Shown one piece after another: positions 1 through 8,039 of a stretch of DNA of 39,003 nucleotides. This DNA comes from CAYRGQ01 sp964444885 (GTDB lineage Bacteria; Bacteroidota; Bacteroidia; Sphingobacteriales; Sphingobacteriaceae): the NCBI GenBank assembly GCA_964444885.1, contig CAYUIZ010000016.1, forward strand, positions 1 through 39,003, in the 5' to 3' direction. The position numbers and the translations under genes were made by a program. The notes beneath the pieces are model-generated. The model did not search any database, had not been told where the DNA came from, and saw only the letters and a list, made by a program, of their open reading frames with translations. The first letter of the stretch is position 1, and every line of letters starts with the position of its first letter.

Positions 1-392
1 GAATTGACCGGCAGATGGTAAGCAAAATTTAATTCCGCCGCCGAAAGCATGATGGGACCCGTCTTGTCTACAAACACCTTGCCCCCCACCCCTACCCGGT
101 TTCGGTGGAAATTCGTGATGCTTACCGGGGCATTGACCGTGACATACATCGTTTTAGGCGCCTCATTGATTCCAGTCCACTGTGACCGTGCTGAAAGCTT
201 CATATCGATGTAGGGTTCAATGCCTGCAATCGCCGGATTCAGCACAAAGTTATTCGCCATGTACATGGTATAATGCGGATGCTGCTGGGCAGCGACGGAA
301 GCACACTGCGCCCATAAAGCTAGCGAGAAAAACAAAGGCATGAGCCACGGACCGCTACGTCCGGCTGGACTGTTTCGCAGATGTTTGCCCAT
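1..392 (-). CDS. PorP/SprF-family type IX secretion membrane protein, N-terminal part (runs off the window)
   Basis: The reading frame starts at ATG 392 and is open to the window edge, giving 130 codons. Residues 1-34 form a signal peptide with a basic start, a hydrophobic stretch and an end near VAAQQ. The mature part opens with HYTMYMANNFVLNPAIAG, then a segment containing SQWTG and EAPKTMYVTVNAPV. This order (QxxPxYTxYM, NPAxAG, QWxG, APKT, APV) is the family signature of PorP/SprF outer-membrane proteins. Members work with the type IX secretion/gliding machinery or with adhesin export and are usually about 300 residues, so well over half is missing here. A promoter with exact TTG-N19 spacing lies just upstream at 432-461. 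The family call is firm; which partner adhesin it serves cannot be seen. Confidence 0.8.
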   Translation of the reverse strand, partial: MGKHLRNSPAGRSGPWLMPLFFSLALWAQCASVAAQQHPHYTMYMANNFVLNPAIAGIEPYIDMKLSARSQWTGINEAPKTMYVTVNAPVSITNFHRNRVGVGGKVFVDKTGPIMLSAAELNFAYHLPVN

Positions 393-431
393 GATAGGAT
401 GATTCGTATGGATGCGATTTATAACCAGCCT

Positions 432-461
432 GAAAACTACGGATTTCCTTTGGGTTATCAA
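432..461 (-). promoter_or_regulatory. Bacteroidota-type promoter for the PorP/SprF gene
   Basis: Read on the minus strand, TTG (459-461) is followed by exactly 19 bases and then TAGTTTTC (432-439). This is one mismatch from the Bacteroidota TTG-N19-TAnnTTTG consensus. The implied start of transcription lies about 30 bases before ATG 392. The call rests on motif match and spacing only. Confidence 0.5.
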
Positions 462-516
462 AGCACTTCGGAAAGAAGCGCGTAGCGAGTTCCTCGGTTT
501 ACCGGACCAACGCGTA

Positions 517-549
517 TAAAAAAAGCCCCGCATTAAATACAGGGCTTCC
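517..549 (-). terminator. Rho-independent terminator after the Hc1-like gene
   Basis: On the minus strand AAGCCCTG (540-547) pairs with CGGGGCTT (523-530) around a short AT-rich loop, followed by a run of seven T. It lies just after the stop codon at 580. A second, AT-only inverted repeat (TATCTTTTT/AAAAAGATA, about 557-577) sits between stop and terminator. Confidence 0.85.
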
Positions 550-579
550 TTTCAACTATCTTTTTTTAAAAAGATAAGA

Positions 580-765
580 CTACTTTGCGTTTTTCGCTTC
601 TTGGATTTCCAAACGGATGGATTGAGCCAAGTTCTTAACGTCTTGAAGACCTTTTCTTACACGCGTACCGGCCGCGTTGTTTCCTTTGTTAAAAAATTTA
701 TCAGCGTCACCATCCAACCCTTCGATCAAACTTTTTAGCTCGTTGTACTTCTCAATACTTGCCAT
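580..765 (-). CDS. Histone H1-like protein, Hc1 type (61 aa)
   Basis: This small, basic, helical protein begins MASIEKYNELKSLIEG and contains the core ADKFFNKGN followed by AGTRVRKGLQDVKNLAQ. That matches the short Hc1-like histone proteins found in many Bacteroidota (about 55-65 aa). They are presumed nucleoid-associated DNA-binding proteins, named after the chlamydial Hc1. It is single-domain with no signal or membrane segment. The start is supported by AAGGAG eight bases before the ATG, and the gene is closed by its own terminator, so it appears monocistronic. A strong Shine-Dalgarno is uncommon in this phylum and suggests high expression. The exact role, compaction or regulation, is not shown by the sequence. 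Confidence 0.85.
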   Translation of the reverse strand: MASIEKYNELKSLIEGLDGDADKFFNKGNNAAGTRVRKGLQDVKNLAQSIRLEIQEAKNAK

Positions 766-773
766 AATAAATA

Positions 774-779
774 CTCCTT
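774..779 (-). promoter_or_regulatory. Strong ribosome binding site of the Hc1-like gene
   Basis: AAGGAG on the minus strand ends eight bases before ATG 765. Most genes in this window lack so clear a Shine-Dalgarno, so this one decides the start and hints at strong translation. Confidence 0.7.
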
Positions 780-886
780 TTTTAAATTTGTTAATTGAGT
801 TAATAATCTACTGCGGGCTAAAAGTAGAATCTTTTTTCGGAAAAAAAAACTTTAAAATGCCCAAAACAAGCCGTAAAAGCACTTTT

Positions 887-895
887 TTTTCCACA
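887..895. other. DnaA-box-like 9-mer TTTTCCACA
   Basis: This copy of TTTTCCACA lies in the 277-base spacer between the Hc1-like gene and the oxoamine synthase gene. It is one base from the canonical TTATCCACA box. The same 9-mer recurs in the ftsA-ftsZ and pre-mraZ spacers. It ends a run of eight T, so chance is a real possibility. Confidence 0.25.
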
Positions 896-1042
896 ACCCA
901 CAATTTACTCCGCTCATCAAACCCGCAAAAAAAGTACAAGAAGCTGATTTACAGTATCATAAACTAATTTAACCCACACAACCGTCGTTTGTCATTTCAC
1001 AACTACAAACCGCTTATTTTGCGTTGAAACGGCCTTTCTGTG

Positions 1043-2302
1043 TTATACCGCCGCCTCACCAGCTGCGGTCGCTTCCAGCTGCCTATAGTATCCTTGACCC
1101 AATTTCTCACTCACCGCCGAGAATGCATCCAGCGTAAGTTGCACGTCGTCCAGTGAATGGGTAGCCGTGGGAATCAGGCGCAGGATAATCAGCCCTTTTG
1201 GGATGACCGGATACACCACAATCGAACAAAAGACACCATAGGTCTCGCGCAGATCCCGTGTCAAAGCGGTAGCCTCGTGGAGGTCGCCTTTCAGGAAAAC
1301 CGGAGTAACCATGGTATCGGTGTTCCCGATATCAAACCCGCGCTCGCGCAGGCCCGCTTGCAGCGTCCGGGCTACCTCCCACAGCTTCTCGCGAAGCTCG
1401 GGGCGGCTTTGCAACATATCCAACCGTTTGATCAGGCCAACGACCATGGGCATCGGCAAGGACTTCGCAAACGTCTGCGAACGCATGTTATATTTCAGGT
1501 AGGTAATGATATTGCGCTGGGAGGCGACGAACGCACCGATACCCGCCATGGACTTCGCAAACGTGCCGAAATACACATCAACCTCTTCAATACAGTCCTG
1601 TTCCTCGTGCGTACCGGCACCCGTAGGCCCCATCGTGCCAAAGCCGTGCGCATCGTCTACCAATAGACGGAAGCCGTACTTCTTCTTCAACTCGACGATC
1701 TCCTTTAATTTGCCTTGCGCGCCCGACATGCCGAATACGCCCTCTGTAATCAGCAAGACGGAACCCCCGGTGGCTTTGGCCAACTTCGTAGCCCGGATAA
1801 GTTGCTTTTCGCAACTGTCTATATCATTATGCTGGTAAACAAAACGCTTGCCCATGTGCAAGCGAACGCCGTCGATAATGCACGCATGCGACTCGGCGTC
1901 GTACACAATTACGTCATTTCGGTCCACAAGCGCGTCGATGATGGAAACCATCCCTTGGTAGCCGTAGTTGAGCAGAAACCCAGCCTCCTTGCCCACGAAG
2001 CTCGCCAACGACTCCTCCAGCTGCACGTGGTATTTGCTGTCGCCAGACATCATGCGGGCGCCCATGGGGTAAGCCAGGCCAAACTCGGATGCCGCCTGCG
2101 CGTCCGCCTCCCGCACTTCGGGATGATTAGCGAGGCCCAAGTAGTTGTTCAGGCTCCACACCAGCAGCTCCTTGCCCTTGAACGTCATGTGCGGCCCGAT
2201 CGCCCCCTCAAGCTGAGGAAACGAAAAATAGCCATGCGACCATTCGTGATGCTGCCCAATCGGACCAAAGTTCCTATTTATCTTATCAAATAAATCCACC
2301 AT
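1043..2302 (-). CDS. PLP-dependent alpha-oxoamine synthase (serine palmitoyltransferase / sulfonolipid CapB-like)
   Basis: This 419-residue fold-type I PLP enzyme belongs to the alpha-oxoamine synthase family, which condenses an amino acid with an acyl thioester and releases CO2. Visible landmarks are SLNNYLGLANHP (50-61), the PLP-stacking His139 in AESHA, VDDAHGFG with the pyridine-binding Asp (215-222), and the Schiff-base Lys250 in GTFAKSMAG. In Bacteroidota such a protein makes the base of sphingolipids (serine plus palmitoyl thioester) or, for CapB-like members, of sulfonolipids (cysteate plus acyl-ACP). A biotin-type KAPA synthase is less likely because no bio genes are near. The substrate cannot be read from sequence alone. 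The start at 2302 is chosen because a TTG codon 20 residues upstream falls inside a -7 promoter motif and encodes a spurious AT-rich stretch. It follows ftsZ but is separated from it by a terminator. Confidence 0.85.
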   Translation of the reverse strand: MVDLFDKINRNFGPIGQHHEWSHGYFSFPQLEGAIGPHMTFKGKELLVWSLNNYLGLANHPEVREADAQAASEFGLAYPMGARMMSGDSKYHVQLEESLASFVGKEAGFLLNYGYQGMVSIIDALVDRNDVIVYDAESHACIIDGVRLHMGKRFVYQHNDIDSCEKQLIRATKLAKATGGSVLLITEGVFGMSGAQGKLKEIVELKKKYGFRLLVDDAHGFGTMGPTGAGTHEEQDCIEEVDVYFGTFAKSMAGIGAFVASQRNIITYLKYNMRSQTFAKSLPMPMVVGLIKRLDMLQSRPELREKLWEVARTLQAGLRERGFDIGNTDTMVTPVFLKGDLHEATALTRDLRETYGVFCSIVVYPVIPKGLIILRLIPTATHSLDDVQLTLDAFSAVSEKLGQGYYRQLEATAAGEAAV

Positions 2303-2337
2303 ACTACGTACTAAATAAAAAAAAATAAAAGTTGCCG

Positions 2338-2345
2338 CAAAATTA
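2338..2345 (-). promoter_or_regulatory. -7 promoter element of the oxoamine synthase gene
   Basis: TAATTTTG on the minus strand is an exact TAnnTTTG match, 35 bases before ATG 2302. Possible TTG -33 elements lie 14 or 24 bases upstream, neither at the ideal 19, so the promoter is only partly supported. Confidence 0.35.
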
Positions 2346-2423
2346 CAAATTGTGGCTGACAAAGGGAAACAAAGCCCGGATATGCCGTCAAATTGACATT
2401 CTTGTGAGCGAATGCCGAAAAAA

Positions 2424-2472
2424 ACAAAAAAAAACCGCTGACCTGAAGAGCTTCTGCCTGGCCAGCGGTTTC
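2424..2472 (-). terminator. Rho-independent terminator ending the dcw operon after ftsZ
   Basis: On the minus strand AAACCGCTGGCC (2460-2471) pairs with the GGTCAGCGGTTT half (2432-2443), with one mismatch, around a 16-base loop. A long T-rich run follows. It lies 22 bases after the ftsZ stop and insulates the oxoamine synthase gene from the cluster. Confidence 0.9.
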
Positions 2473-2493
2473 TATCCGGGGGTGTGCCCCGCC

Positions 2494-4218
2494 TTAATCC
2501 ACGTTGTCGTGCAGGAAGGAGTTATTGGGCCGTATCTCGAGGTTTCCGTCTTCGTTAGAAAGGGTGAACCGCGAAACCTGCGATTCGGACGAATACGGAA
2601 CGTCCTCCAGCGCCATCTTCTTGCGCTGGTATGCAGGCTCAGCTTCCAATTCCTGCAGGCCGTTAGCGGACTTCAGTTTCATGCTCAGCTCTTTCAAACG
2701 CAGGATGCGCTCCTTGGTTTTCATCAACTTCTCATCCATATACTCCGATGTTTTATGCGCATCGGGATTGGACTGTGCGGGGCTCGATTCAAAGGCCGGA
2801 ACCTGGTTCTCCGGCTGCTCTTCGTGGGTCGATGGCTCCGGCTCCAACTCGGCCTTCGGCGCCGGCACATCGGTAGGCACGCCGAAAACCTCAGGGATTT
2901 CGAAGTGGAATTCGGAAGCGGCGGTTTTCAACGTGTAGCCTTCGTCTTTCGGTTCGGCATCGGAAGTGCTTTGGTCGTCCAGCTCGATGGTATGGCGGAT
3001 AATCGCGTCGGCATCCGGCGTGTTGTTCTTAAACTGCGGTTTAGCCACCGGGCCAAACAATTCGGTCTGCGTAGCGCTGGGCAACGGACTATCGGTCAAC
3101 GGCTTAAGCACCGGCTCAGCCGGAATGTCCGACCCTGGCTGCGCCTCGCGTTGCATCAATGTATTGATCGGCTTGACAAACGGCGATCTACTAGGCTCGT
3201 CGGGCGTAAGCGGAATCTCCACACGCTGGTTCTCCTGCTCTTTCACACGCTGTTCCGAAGTCTGGAAGCCCGTTGCGATAATCGTTACGGTAAGCTCTTT
3301 ATCCAGGGAAGGATCGATACAGTTACCCCAAATCAAATCTGCGGACAGGCCTGCTTTCTCTTGGATATAGTCGGTAATGATGGTAACCTCGTCCATGGTT
3401 ACCTCTTGGGCCCCCGATGTAATGTTAAGGAGGATGAAGCGTGCGCCTTCGATCTCGTTGTCTTTCAACAATGGCGATGCCAGGGCCCCTTCAACCGCAA
3501 TCAGCGCACGGTCGTCGCCTTCGGCCACCGCGTTGCCCATGATGGCTACACCGCTGTCATTCATGACGGTGCGCACGTCCTTGAAGTCGACGTTGACGTA
3601 TCCAGGGATCGTGATGATCTCGGCAATGCCTTTGGCCGCGGTGGTTAGGATATCGTCAGCCTTGGCAAAGGCCGCCGTCATGGTCAAGTTGCCAAAAATA
3701 TCGCGCAGGCGGTCGTTAGATATCACAAGATAGGAATCGACATATTTTCTGAGCTCATTCAAGCCATCATCGGCCTGCATTCTCCGGCGTTTGCCTTCAA
3801 ACTGGAAGGGTGTAGTGACGATAGCAACCGTCAGGATACCCAATTCTTTCGCCGCTTTGGCCAGCACCGGGCTCGCACCCGTACCCGTACCACCGCCCAA
3901 GCCGGCGGTGATGAAAACCATCTTGGTGTTGGTGCCGATCATCCGCTTGATGTCTTCAATACTCTCGATGGCGGAATTTTCCCCCACGTCAGGGTCGGCA
4001 CCTGCGCCCATCCCTTCGGTCAGGCTGGCACCCAGTTGTACCTTATTCGGGATGGGGCTTAGCTCCAACGCTTGCGCATCCGTGTTGCAGATAATGAAAT
4101 CTACGCCACTGATCCCTTGCTTGTACATGTGATTGACCGCATTGCCACCACCTCCTCCTACTCCGATAACCTTGATTATCGATGATTGCTCCTTTAACAT
4201 TTCAAACTTGAACGACAT
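2494..4218 (-). CDS. ftsZ: Cell division protein FtsZ
   Basis: FtsZ is the tubulin-like GTPase that polymerises into the Z-ring. The glycine-rich IKVIGVGGGGGNAVNHM opens the Rossmann fold (15-31). The tubulin signature GGGTGTG is at 108-114, and the synergy loop NVDFKDV at 209-215 carries the catalytic Asp211 and Asp214. The folded core ends near residue 320. The remaining roughly 250 residues are a Pro/Glu/Ser-rich disordered linker, much longer than in E. coli FtsZ but usual for Bacteroidota. They end in the conserved peptide NNSFLHDNVD, which should bind FtsA. It is the last gene of the dcw cluster, 139 bases after ftsA, and that spacer has an inverted repeat that may give it separate control. 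M7 is an alternative start. Confidence 0.98.
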   Translation of the reverse strand: MSFKFEMLKEQSSIIKVIGVGGGGGNAVNHMYKQGISGVDFIICNTDAQALELSPIPNKVQLGASLTEGMGAGADPDVGENSAIESIEDIKRMIGTNTKMVFITAGLGGGTGTGASPVLAKAAKELGILTVAIVTTPFQFEGKRRRMQADDGLNELRKYVDSYLVISNDRLRDIFGNLTMTAAFAKADDILTTAAKGIAEIITIPGYVNVDFKDVRTVMNDSGVAIMGNAVAEGDDRALIAVEGALASPLLKDNEIEGARFILLNITSGAQEVTMDEVTIITDYIQEKAGLSADLIWGNCIDPSLDKELTVTIIATGFQTSEQRVKEQENQRVEIPLTPDEPSRSPFVKPINTLMQREAQPGSDIPAEPVLKPLTDSPLPSATQTELFGPVAKPQFKNNTPDADAIIRHTIELDDQSTSDAEPKDEGYTLKTAASEFHFEIPEVFGVPTDVPAPKAELEPEPSTHEEQPENQVPAFESSPAQSNPDAHKTSEYMDEKLMKTKERILRLKELSMKLKSANGLQELEAEPAYQRKKMALEDVPYSSESQVSRFTLSNEDGNLEIRPNNSFLHDNVD

Positions 4219-4310
4219 ATTTTAACAGTATTTTGCTCGTATTGAGCGTGATACATTTTCAGTTTCGACCCGATATTCGTAGTGTAATAATAGCAACTTT
4301 TGCACATAAG

Positions 4311-4339
4311 TTTTCCACAAGTGTGTATAATGTGGAAAA
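4311..4339. repeat. Inverted repeat of DnaA-box-like 9-mers in the ftsA-ftsZ spacer
   Basis: TTTTCCACA (4311-4319) and its exact reverse complement TGTGGAAAA (4331-4339) are separated by 11 bases in the only sizeable non-coding gap before ftsZ. As RNA it would be a 9-bp hairpin without a T-run, so not a typical terminator. As DNA it could bind a dimeric protein, DnaA, or MraZ (it contains GTGGA). Confidence 0.5.
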
Positions 4340-4357
4340 AATGCGCTTTGTTGAAAA

Positions 4358-5704
4358 CTACCGCTTGCCTAAGTAACTATCGTTATCAATTTCGTTGCCA
4401 TCGCGGATAATATCCCTGAACCAACGAAGGAAGCTGCGATCCTTGGCGCTATTGTTCGCGATTTCCTGAACGGAGATACCGACTGTCTTACTTTCTTCCA
4501 ACTCAATCTTCTTTTCTTCTTCCTCGATCCCCTTGATCAGCAAACCGATACCGGTTGCATAAAGCGGGCTTTTCAGCTCGTCGAATACGTTTTTAGGCAA
4601 CTCATCATTCTTGGCCAAGTGCTCGTTGGGGAAACCGATACGGCAATCAATGCCCGTGATATACTCGACCAGTTGCACCAGGTGCTTGAGTTGCGCGCCA
4701 CCGCCCGTGATGACGATACCAGCGATCAGCTTATTTTCATAGCCGGACGACTTGATTTCATAATACACGTGCTCGATAATCTCCTCCATCCGGGCCTGGA
4801 TGATGTATGCCAGGTTTTTGACGGATATCTCCTTCGGTTCGCGCCCACGCAGCCCGGGCACGCAGATAACTTCGTTTTCCCTATTCTCGTCGGCCAGTGC
4901 TGATCCGAAACGCACCTTAAGCAGCTCGGCTTGGTTGCGCAACACGGAACATCCTTGCTTGATGTCTTCGGTGACGATATTGCCCCCCAACGGAATGACC
5001 GCCGTATGGCGGATAATCCCTTCGTGGAAGATCGCCAAATCCGTCGTGCCACCCCCAATATCCACCAACACCACGCCTGCATCCTTATCGGCCTCGTCCA
5101 GCACCGCTTCGGAAGAAGCTAGCGGCTCCAGAATGAGTTCCTGCACTTCCAAGTTACTGTTATCGATACACTTCTTGATGTTCTTTACCGCGTTGACGTG
5201 TCCGGAAATAATATGGAAATTGGCCTCTATACGGCGCCCGGCGATACCGATCGGATCAGCAATGCGAGGCTCGTTATCGATGGTAAACTCCTGCGGCAGC
5301 ACATGGATGATTTCCTCACCCGGAGGCAGCACCAGCTTATACATATCTTCGATCAGCCGTTCGATATCCAGGCGGGATATCTCACTATCGTCCTTGCGCG
5401 TGAGGATGCCCCGGTGCTGAATGCTTTTGATGTGCTGCCCGGCTATACCCACATTCACCACTTTGATATCCACATTAGACTGCGCGCCCGCTTCCTCCAC
5501 GGCCTGCATGATGCTGTTGACTGTTTTTTGAATATTGGCCACCACGCCCCGACTCACGCCGGATGACTCTGCCTTGCCCACGCCCAATACTTCGATCTTG
5601 TTCTTGCCCTTGCGCCGGCCTACCGTCACGCAGATTTTTGTCGTGCCAATGTCAAGTCCCACTACGATGGGGGAATCGGTTACAGTTGTCGGTTGTGCTT
5701 TCAT
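4358..5704 (-). CDS. ftsA: Cell division protein FtsA
   Basis: FtsA is the actin-like ATPase that tethers FtsZ to the membrane and recruits later division proteins. It is 448 residues, slightly longer than the E. coli protein. The phosphate-1 loop VGLDIGTTKICVTVG is at 15-29, a second nucleotide motif VVLVDIGGGTTDLAIF lies near 210-225, and IVITGGGAQL gives the adenosine motif. The C-terminal stretch FLRWFRDIIRD is an amphipathic helix suited to membrane binding, followed by a short acidic tail. It stands between ftsQ (87-base spacer) and ftsZ (139-base spacer), the usual Bacteroidota order. An amphipathic helix that is not at the extreme C terminus is a small departure from the proteobacterial layout. 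Confidence 0.97.
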   Translation of the reverse strand: MKAQPTTVTDSPIVVGLDIGTTKICVTVGRRKGKNKIEVLGVGKAESSGVSRGVVANIQKTVNSIMQAVEEAGAQSNVDIKVVNVGIAGQHIKSIQHRGILTRKDDSEISRLDIERLIEDMYKLVLPPGEEIIHVLPQEFTIDNEPRIADPIGIAGRRIEANFHIISGHVNAVKNIKKCIDNSNLEVQELILEPLASSEAVLDEADKDAGVVLVDIGGGTTDLAIFHEGIIRHTAVIPLGGNIVTEDIKQGCSVLRNQAELLKVRFGSALADENRENEVICVPGLRGREPKEISVKNLAYIIQARMEEIIEHVYYEIKSSGYENKLIAGIVITGGGAQLKHLVQLVEYITGIDCRIGFPNEHLAKNDELPKNVFDELKSPLYATGIGLLIKGIEEEEKKIELEESKTVGISVQEIANNSAKDRSFLRWFRDIIRDGNEIDNDSYLGKR

Positions 5705-5791
5705 ACGTCAAAAAATTAAAATTGAGTGCTTTTTTCTTTTTTGGAGATGGAAGTGCGCCCACGCCCGTCCCCTTTTACCTGCTATTTTCTG

Positions 5792-6658
5792 TTAATTAAC
5801 CGTGTCTGGCGATCCGCCAAGCGAGTCTGGCAAAGGCGGTTCGTCGGGTGGCTCGAAAAGTTCCGGACGGTATCCCTCGCCCCGTTCACAGACTAATTGT
5901 CCCTTGTATTTCAAGTTGACTGATTTGTACGCATCAATGCCTACCCGGGGAACGATCTTCGTATAAAACAACATCAACTTCTCAAACTTCTCGTCCAACG
6001 CCTCGCTATTGCCGAGTATAATCTGCTGCCGACCTACACGGGGTGCCAACTCGATATCGCCCTGCCCATTGACATACAACTGAACCACTTGGTTAGCCCA
6101 TACGCTATCTGCGCTGATATACTGCGCGGTTTTAAAAATATCGTGCACCAGCGGCGTGTGGATGCTGTCCAACGCTTCGTTGTAAGGTTCGGCAATATGG
6201 CCGTTCGCCACCGGCACCCGCGGCGTGTACTTGAGCGACACCGGAATCTTCAGTCCGGCTTCGTCGATATAAAAGTTCTTGCCCGTGCTGTTAATTACCC
6301 GGACTACCGCCTTGCGCTGTTTGATGCGAATGGCCACCGAGCCGTCCATGTCCATGCTCACCACCGCATCAGCCACGTAGGGCAGCGCTTCAATCAGCGT
6401 TTCCATCTCGTGGTACGGCAACGTCTCGAGCGTGCGCCCTACCAGCTGCCCATGGGCCTGCTGGATAATCTCCAGGATGTCGTTTTGCTCGATGAAGGAC
6501 TCGTCGCCGAGTACGATAATCTGCAAATCCGTACAGGCTTGCTCACTGCTTTTGACGCCAATGAAGCTCATGAGCAGGGCAGTGCCACTGACCGCTATCA
6601 GCGCGGCGATGCTTCCCAGCACCACTTTCCATCTGATCCGATCCACCCACTTAAACAT
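5792..6658 (-). CDS. ftsQ: Cell division protein FtsQ/DivIB
   Basis: FtsQ is a bitopic division protein of 288 residues. It has a short cytoplasmic basic start, a single membrane helix at about 12-35, and a periplasmic POTRA-like region beginning near ACTDLQIIVLGDESFIEQNDI. A beta-rich domain follows, with the late motif YKSVNLKYKGQLVCER typical of FtsQ ends. It links FtsL/FtsB-type partners and the FtsWI synthase to the ring. The sequence is poorly conserved as usual for FtsQ, so position between murC and ftsA carries much of the weight. Its start overlaps the murC stop by eight bases (ATGTTTAA), implying translational coupling. Confidence 0.9.
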   Translation of the reverse strand: MFKWVDRIRWKVVLGSIAALIAVSGTALLMSFIGVKSSEQACTDLQIIVLGDESFIEQNDILEIIQQAHGQLVGRTLETLPYHEMETLIEALPYVADAVVSMDMDGSVAIRIKQRKAVVRVINSTGKNFYIDEAGLKIPVSLKYTPRVPVANGHIAEPYNEALDSIHTPLVHDIFKTAQYISADSVWANQVVQLYVNGQGDIELAPRVGRQQIILGNSEALDEKFEKLMLFYTKIVPRVGIDAYKSVNLKYKGQLVCERGEGYRPELFEPPDEPPLPDSLGGSPDTVN

Positions 6659-8006
6659 GACGCAACACCTCCTTCAATGGCCCAACCAACAAATCGATAT
6701 TACCAGCCCCTACTGTCACCAGCAACTCGGGCCGCCGTTCCTTGACAAACGCCTCGATGCCTTCAGCATCCAGCACGTGTTTTTCTTCGGCCTCGACGCT
6801 AGCGGCTAACCACTCCGATGTGATGCCCGGCAGGGGCAATTCGCGAGCCGGATAAATCGGCATGAGCAACAGCGTATCGGCCAGGCCCAGCATCTTGGCG
6901 AAACCCTCCGCGAAATCACGCGTACGGGTAAACAGGTGAGGCTGGAATACCACGGTGAGATGCTTGGCAGGGTAGCGCTCCTTCACGGATGTCAGGAACG
7001 CACGCAGCTCCTCGGGGTGGTGCGCATAGTCGTCGATATAGATGTGGCGGTCGTTACTCACCACAACCTCATAGCGGCGCTTAACGCCTGCAAAACTGGC
7101 TAACGCAGCCGCTATCGCTTCATCGGCCACGCCTAGCAAGCGCGCAACGGCGATGGTCGCCACTGCGTTTTCGATATTGTGCCGGCCGGGAATGCCCAAG
7201 CGGATATCGTTAATGCTATCCGTGCCTTGCACGTAATCAAAGTAATAGTCCCCGTCAACAATCCGGATTCGGTCGGCATAGGCATCCGCTTGCTGATAAG
7301 CCGAGTAGGAAACATCCGAATCAAAGGGCAAACCTGCCCGTATAATCCGCTTGCCGCCCGGCTGCACTTGGTGGAGAAAAAGCTGGAACGATTCCTCGAG
7401 TTGCCCCTTATCGCCATAGATATCCAAGTGGTCGGCATCCGCTGAGGTAACGACTGCAATATCGGGATGCAACGTAAGAAAAGAACGGTCAAACTCATCG
7501 GCTTCCACCACCACGGTATTGTTGTCTGAAAACAGGATGTTGCTCTCGTAATTCGTGCTAATCCCGCCCAAAAAGGCGGAACAGCCGTATCCACTTTCCG
7601 TCAGCACGTGGGCAACCATTGTTGAGGTGGTCGTTTTGCCGTGCGTACCTGCCACGGCGACCGTGAAGCGGTCGCGGCTGATCAGCCCCAAGACTTGCGA
7701 ACGCTTAAACAGCATGTGGCCCGCGAGCCTGAACTCATGGAGTATCATCAAATCGGCCGGCACGGCGGGCGTGTAAATCAGCAATGTTTGGTCATTTGCC
7801 TCCTTAAATTCATCGCGCACCAACGCATAATCGTCATGGTAAATGACCGAAATGCCTTCGGCGACCAGATCGTGGGTCAGCTTGGTTTCGGTCTTATCAT
7901 AGCCAGCCACCGCACAGCCCAGATGACGGAAATAGCGCGCAAGGGCACTCATGCCGATGCCGCCAATTCCGACTAGGAAAACCTGCTTGATGTTGTCTAT
8001 ATTCAT
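6651..8006 (-). CDS. murC: UDP-N-acetylmuramate--L-alanine ligase MurC
   Basis: MurC is the cytoplasmic ATP-dependent ligase that adds the first amino acid, L-Ala, to UDP-MurNAc. The N-terminal substrate domain has VGIGGIGMSALARYF (12-26), and the ATP loop GTHGKTTT is at 120-127. The central domain carries EADEFDRSF and a Mur-type DADHLD motif. The C-terminal domain contains IDDYAHHP and VVFQPHLFTRT, both characteristic of MurC rather than MurD or MurE. At 451 residues it is of normal length. It overlaps ftsQ by eight bases and follows murG after a 33-base gap. Confidence 0.97.
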   Translation of the reverse strand: MNIDNIKQVFLVGIGGIGMSALARYFRHLGCAVAGYDKTETKLTHDLVAEGISVIYHDDYALVRDEFKEANDQTLLIYTPAVPADLMILHEFRLAGHMLFKRSQVLGLISRDRFTVAVAGTHGKTTTSTMVAHVLTESGYGCSAFLGGISTNYESNILFSDNNTVVVEADEFDRSFLTLHPDIAVVTSADADHLDIYGDKGQLEESFQLFLHQVQPGGKRIIRAGLPFDSDVSYSAYQQADAYADRIRIVDGDYYFDYVQGTDSINDIRLGIPGRHNIENAVATIAVARLLGVADEAIAAALASFAGVKRRYEVVVSNDRHIYIDDYAHHPEELRAFLTSVKERYPAKHLTVVFQPHLFTRTRDFAEGFAKMLGLADTLLLMPIYPARELPLPGITSEWLAASVEAEEKHVLDAEGIEAFVKERRPELLVTVGAGNIDLLVGPLKEVLRHV

Positions 8007-8039
8007 GTATACCGTTATGTTAATCGTTAATCTCGCATT

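Noticed and set aside
677..967. 96-codon plus-strand frame over the Hc1-like gene
   Set aside because: It is antisense to the Hc1-like gene, then runs through AT-rich spacer; its composition is that of non-coding DNA.
2303..2362. Longer N terminus of the oxoamine synthase from a TTG codon
   Set aside because: The 20 extra codons are AT-rich, overlap an exact -7 promoter motif and encode a hydrophobic stretch unlike the family, whose conserved part begins at ATG 2302.
2332..3648. 438-codon open frame on the plus strand opposite ftsZ
   Set aside because: It is antisense to the confidently identified ftsZ, is low in recognisable motifs and crosses the terminator and promoter region.
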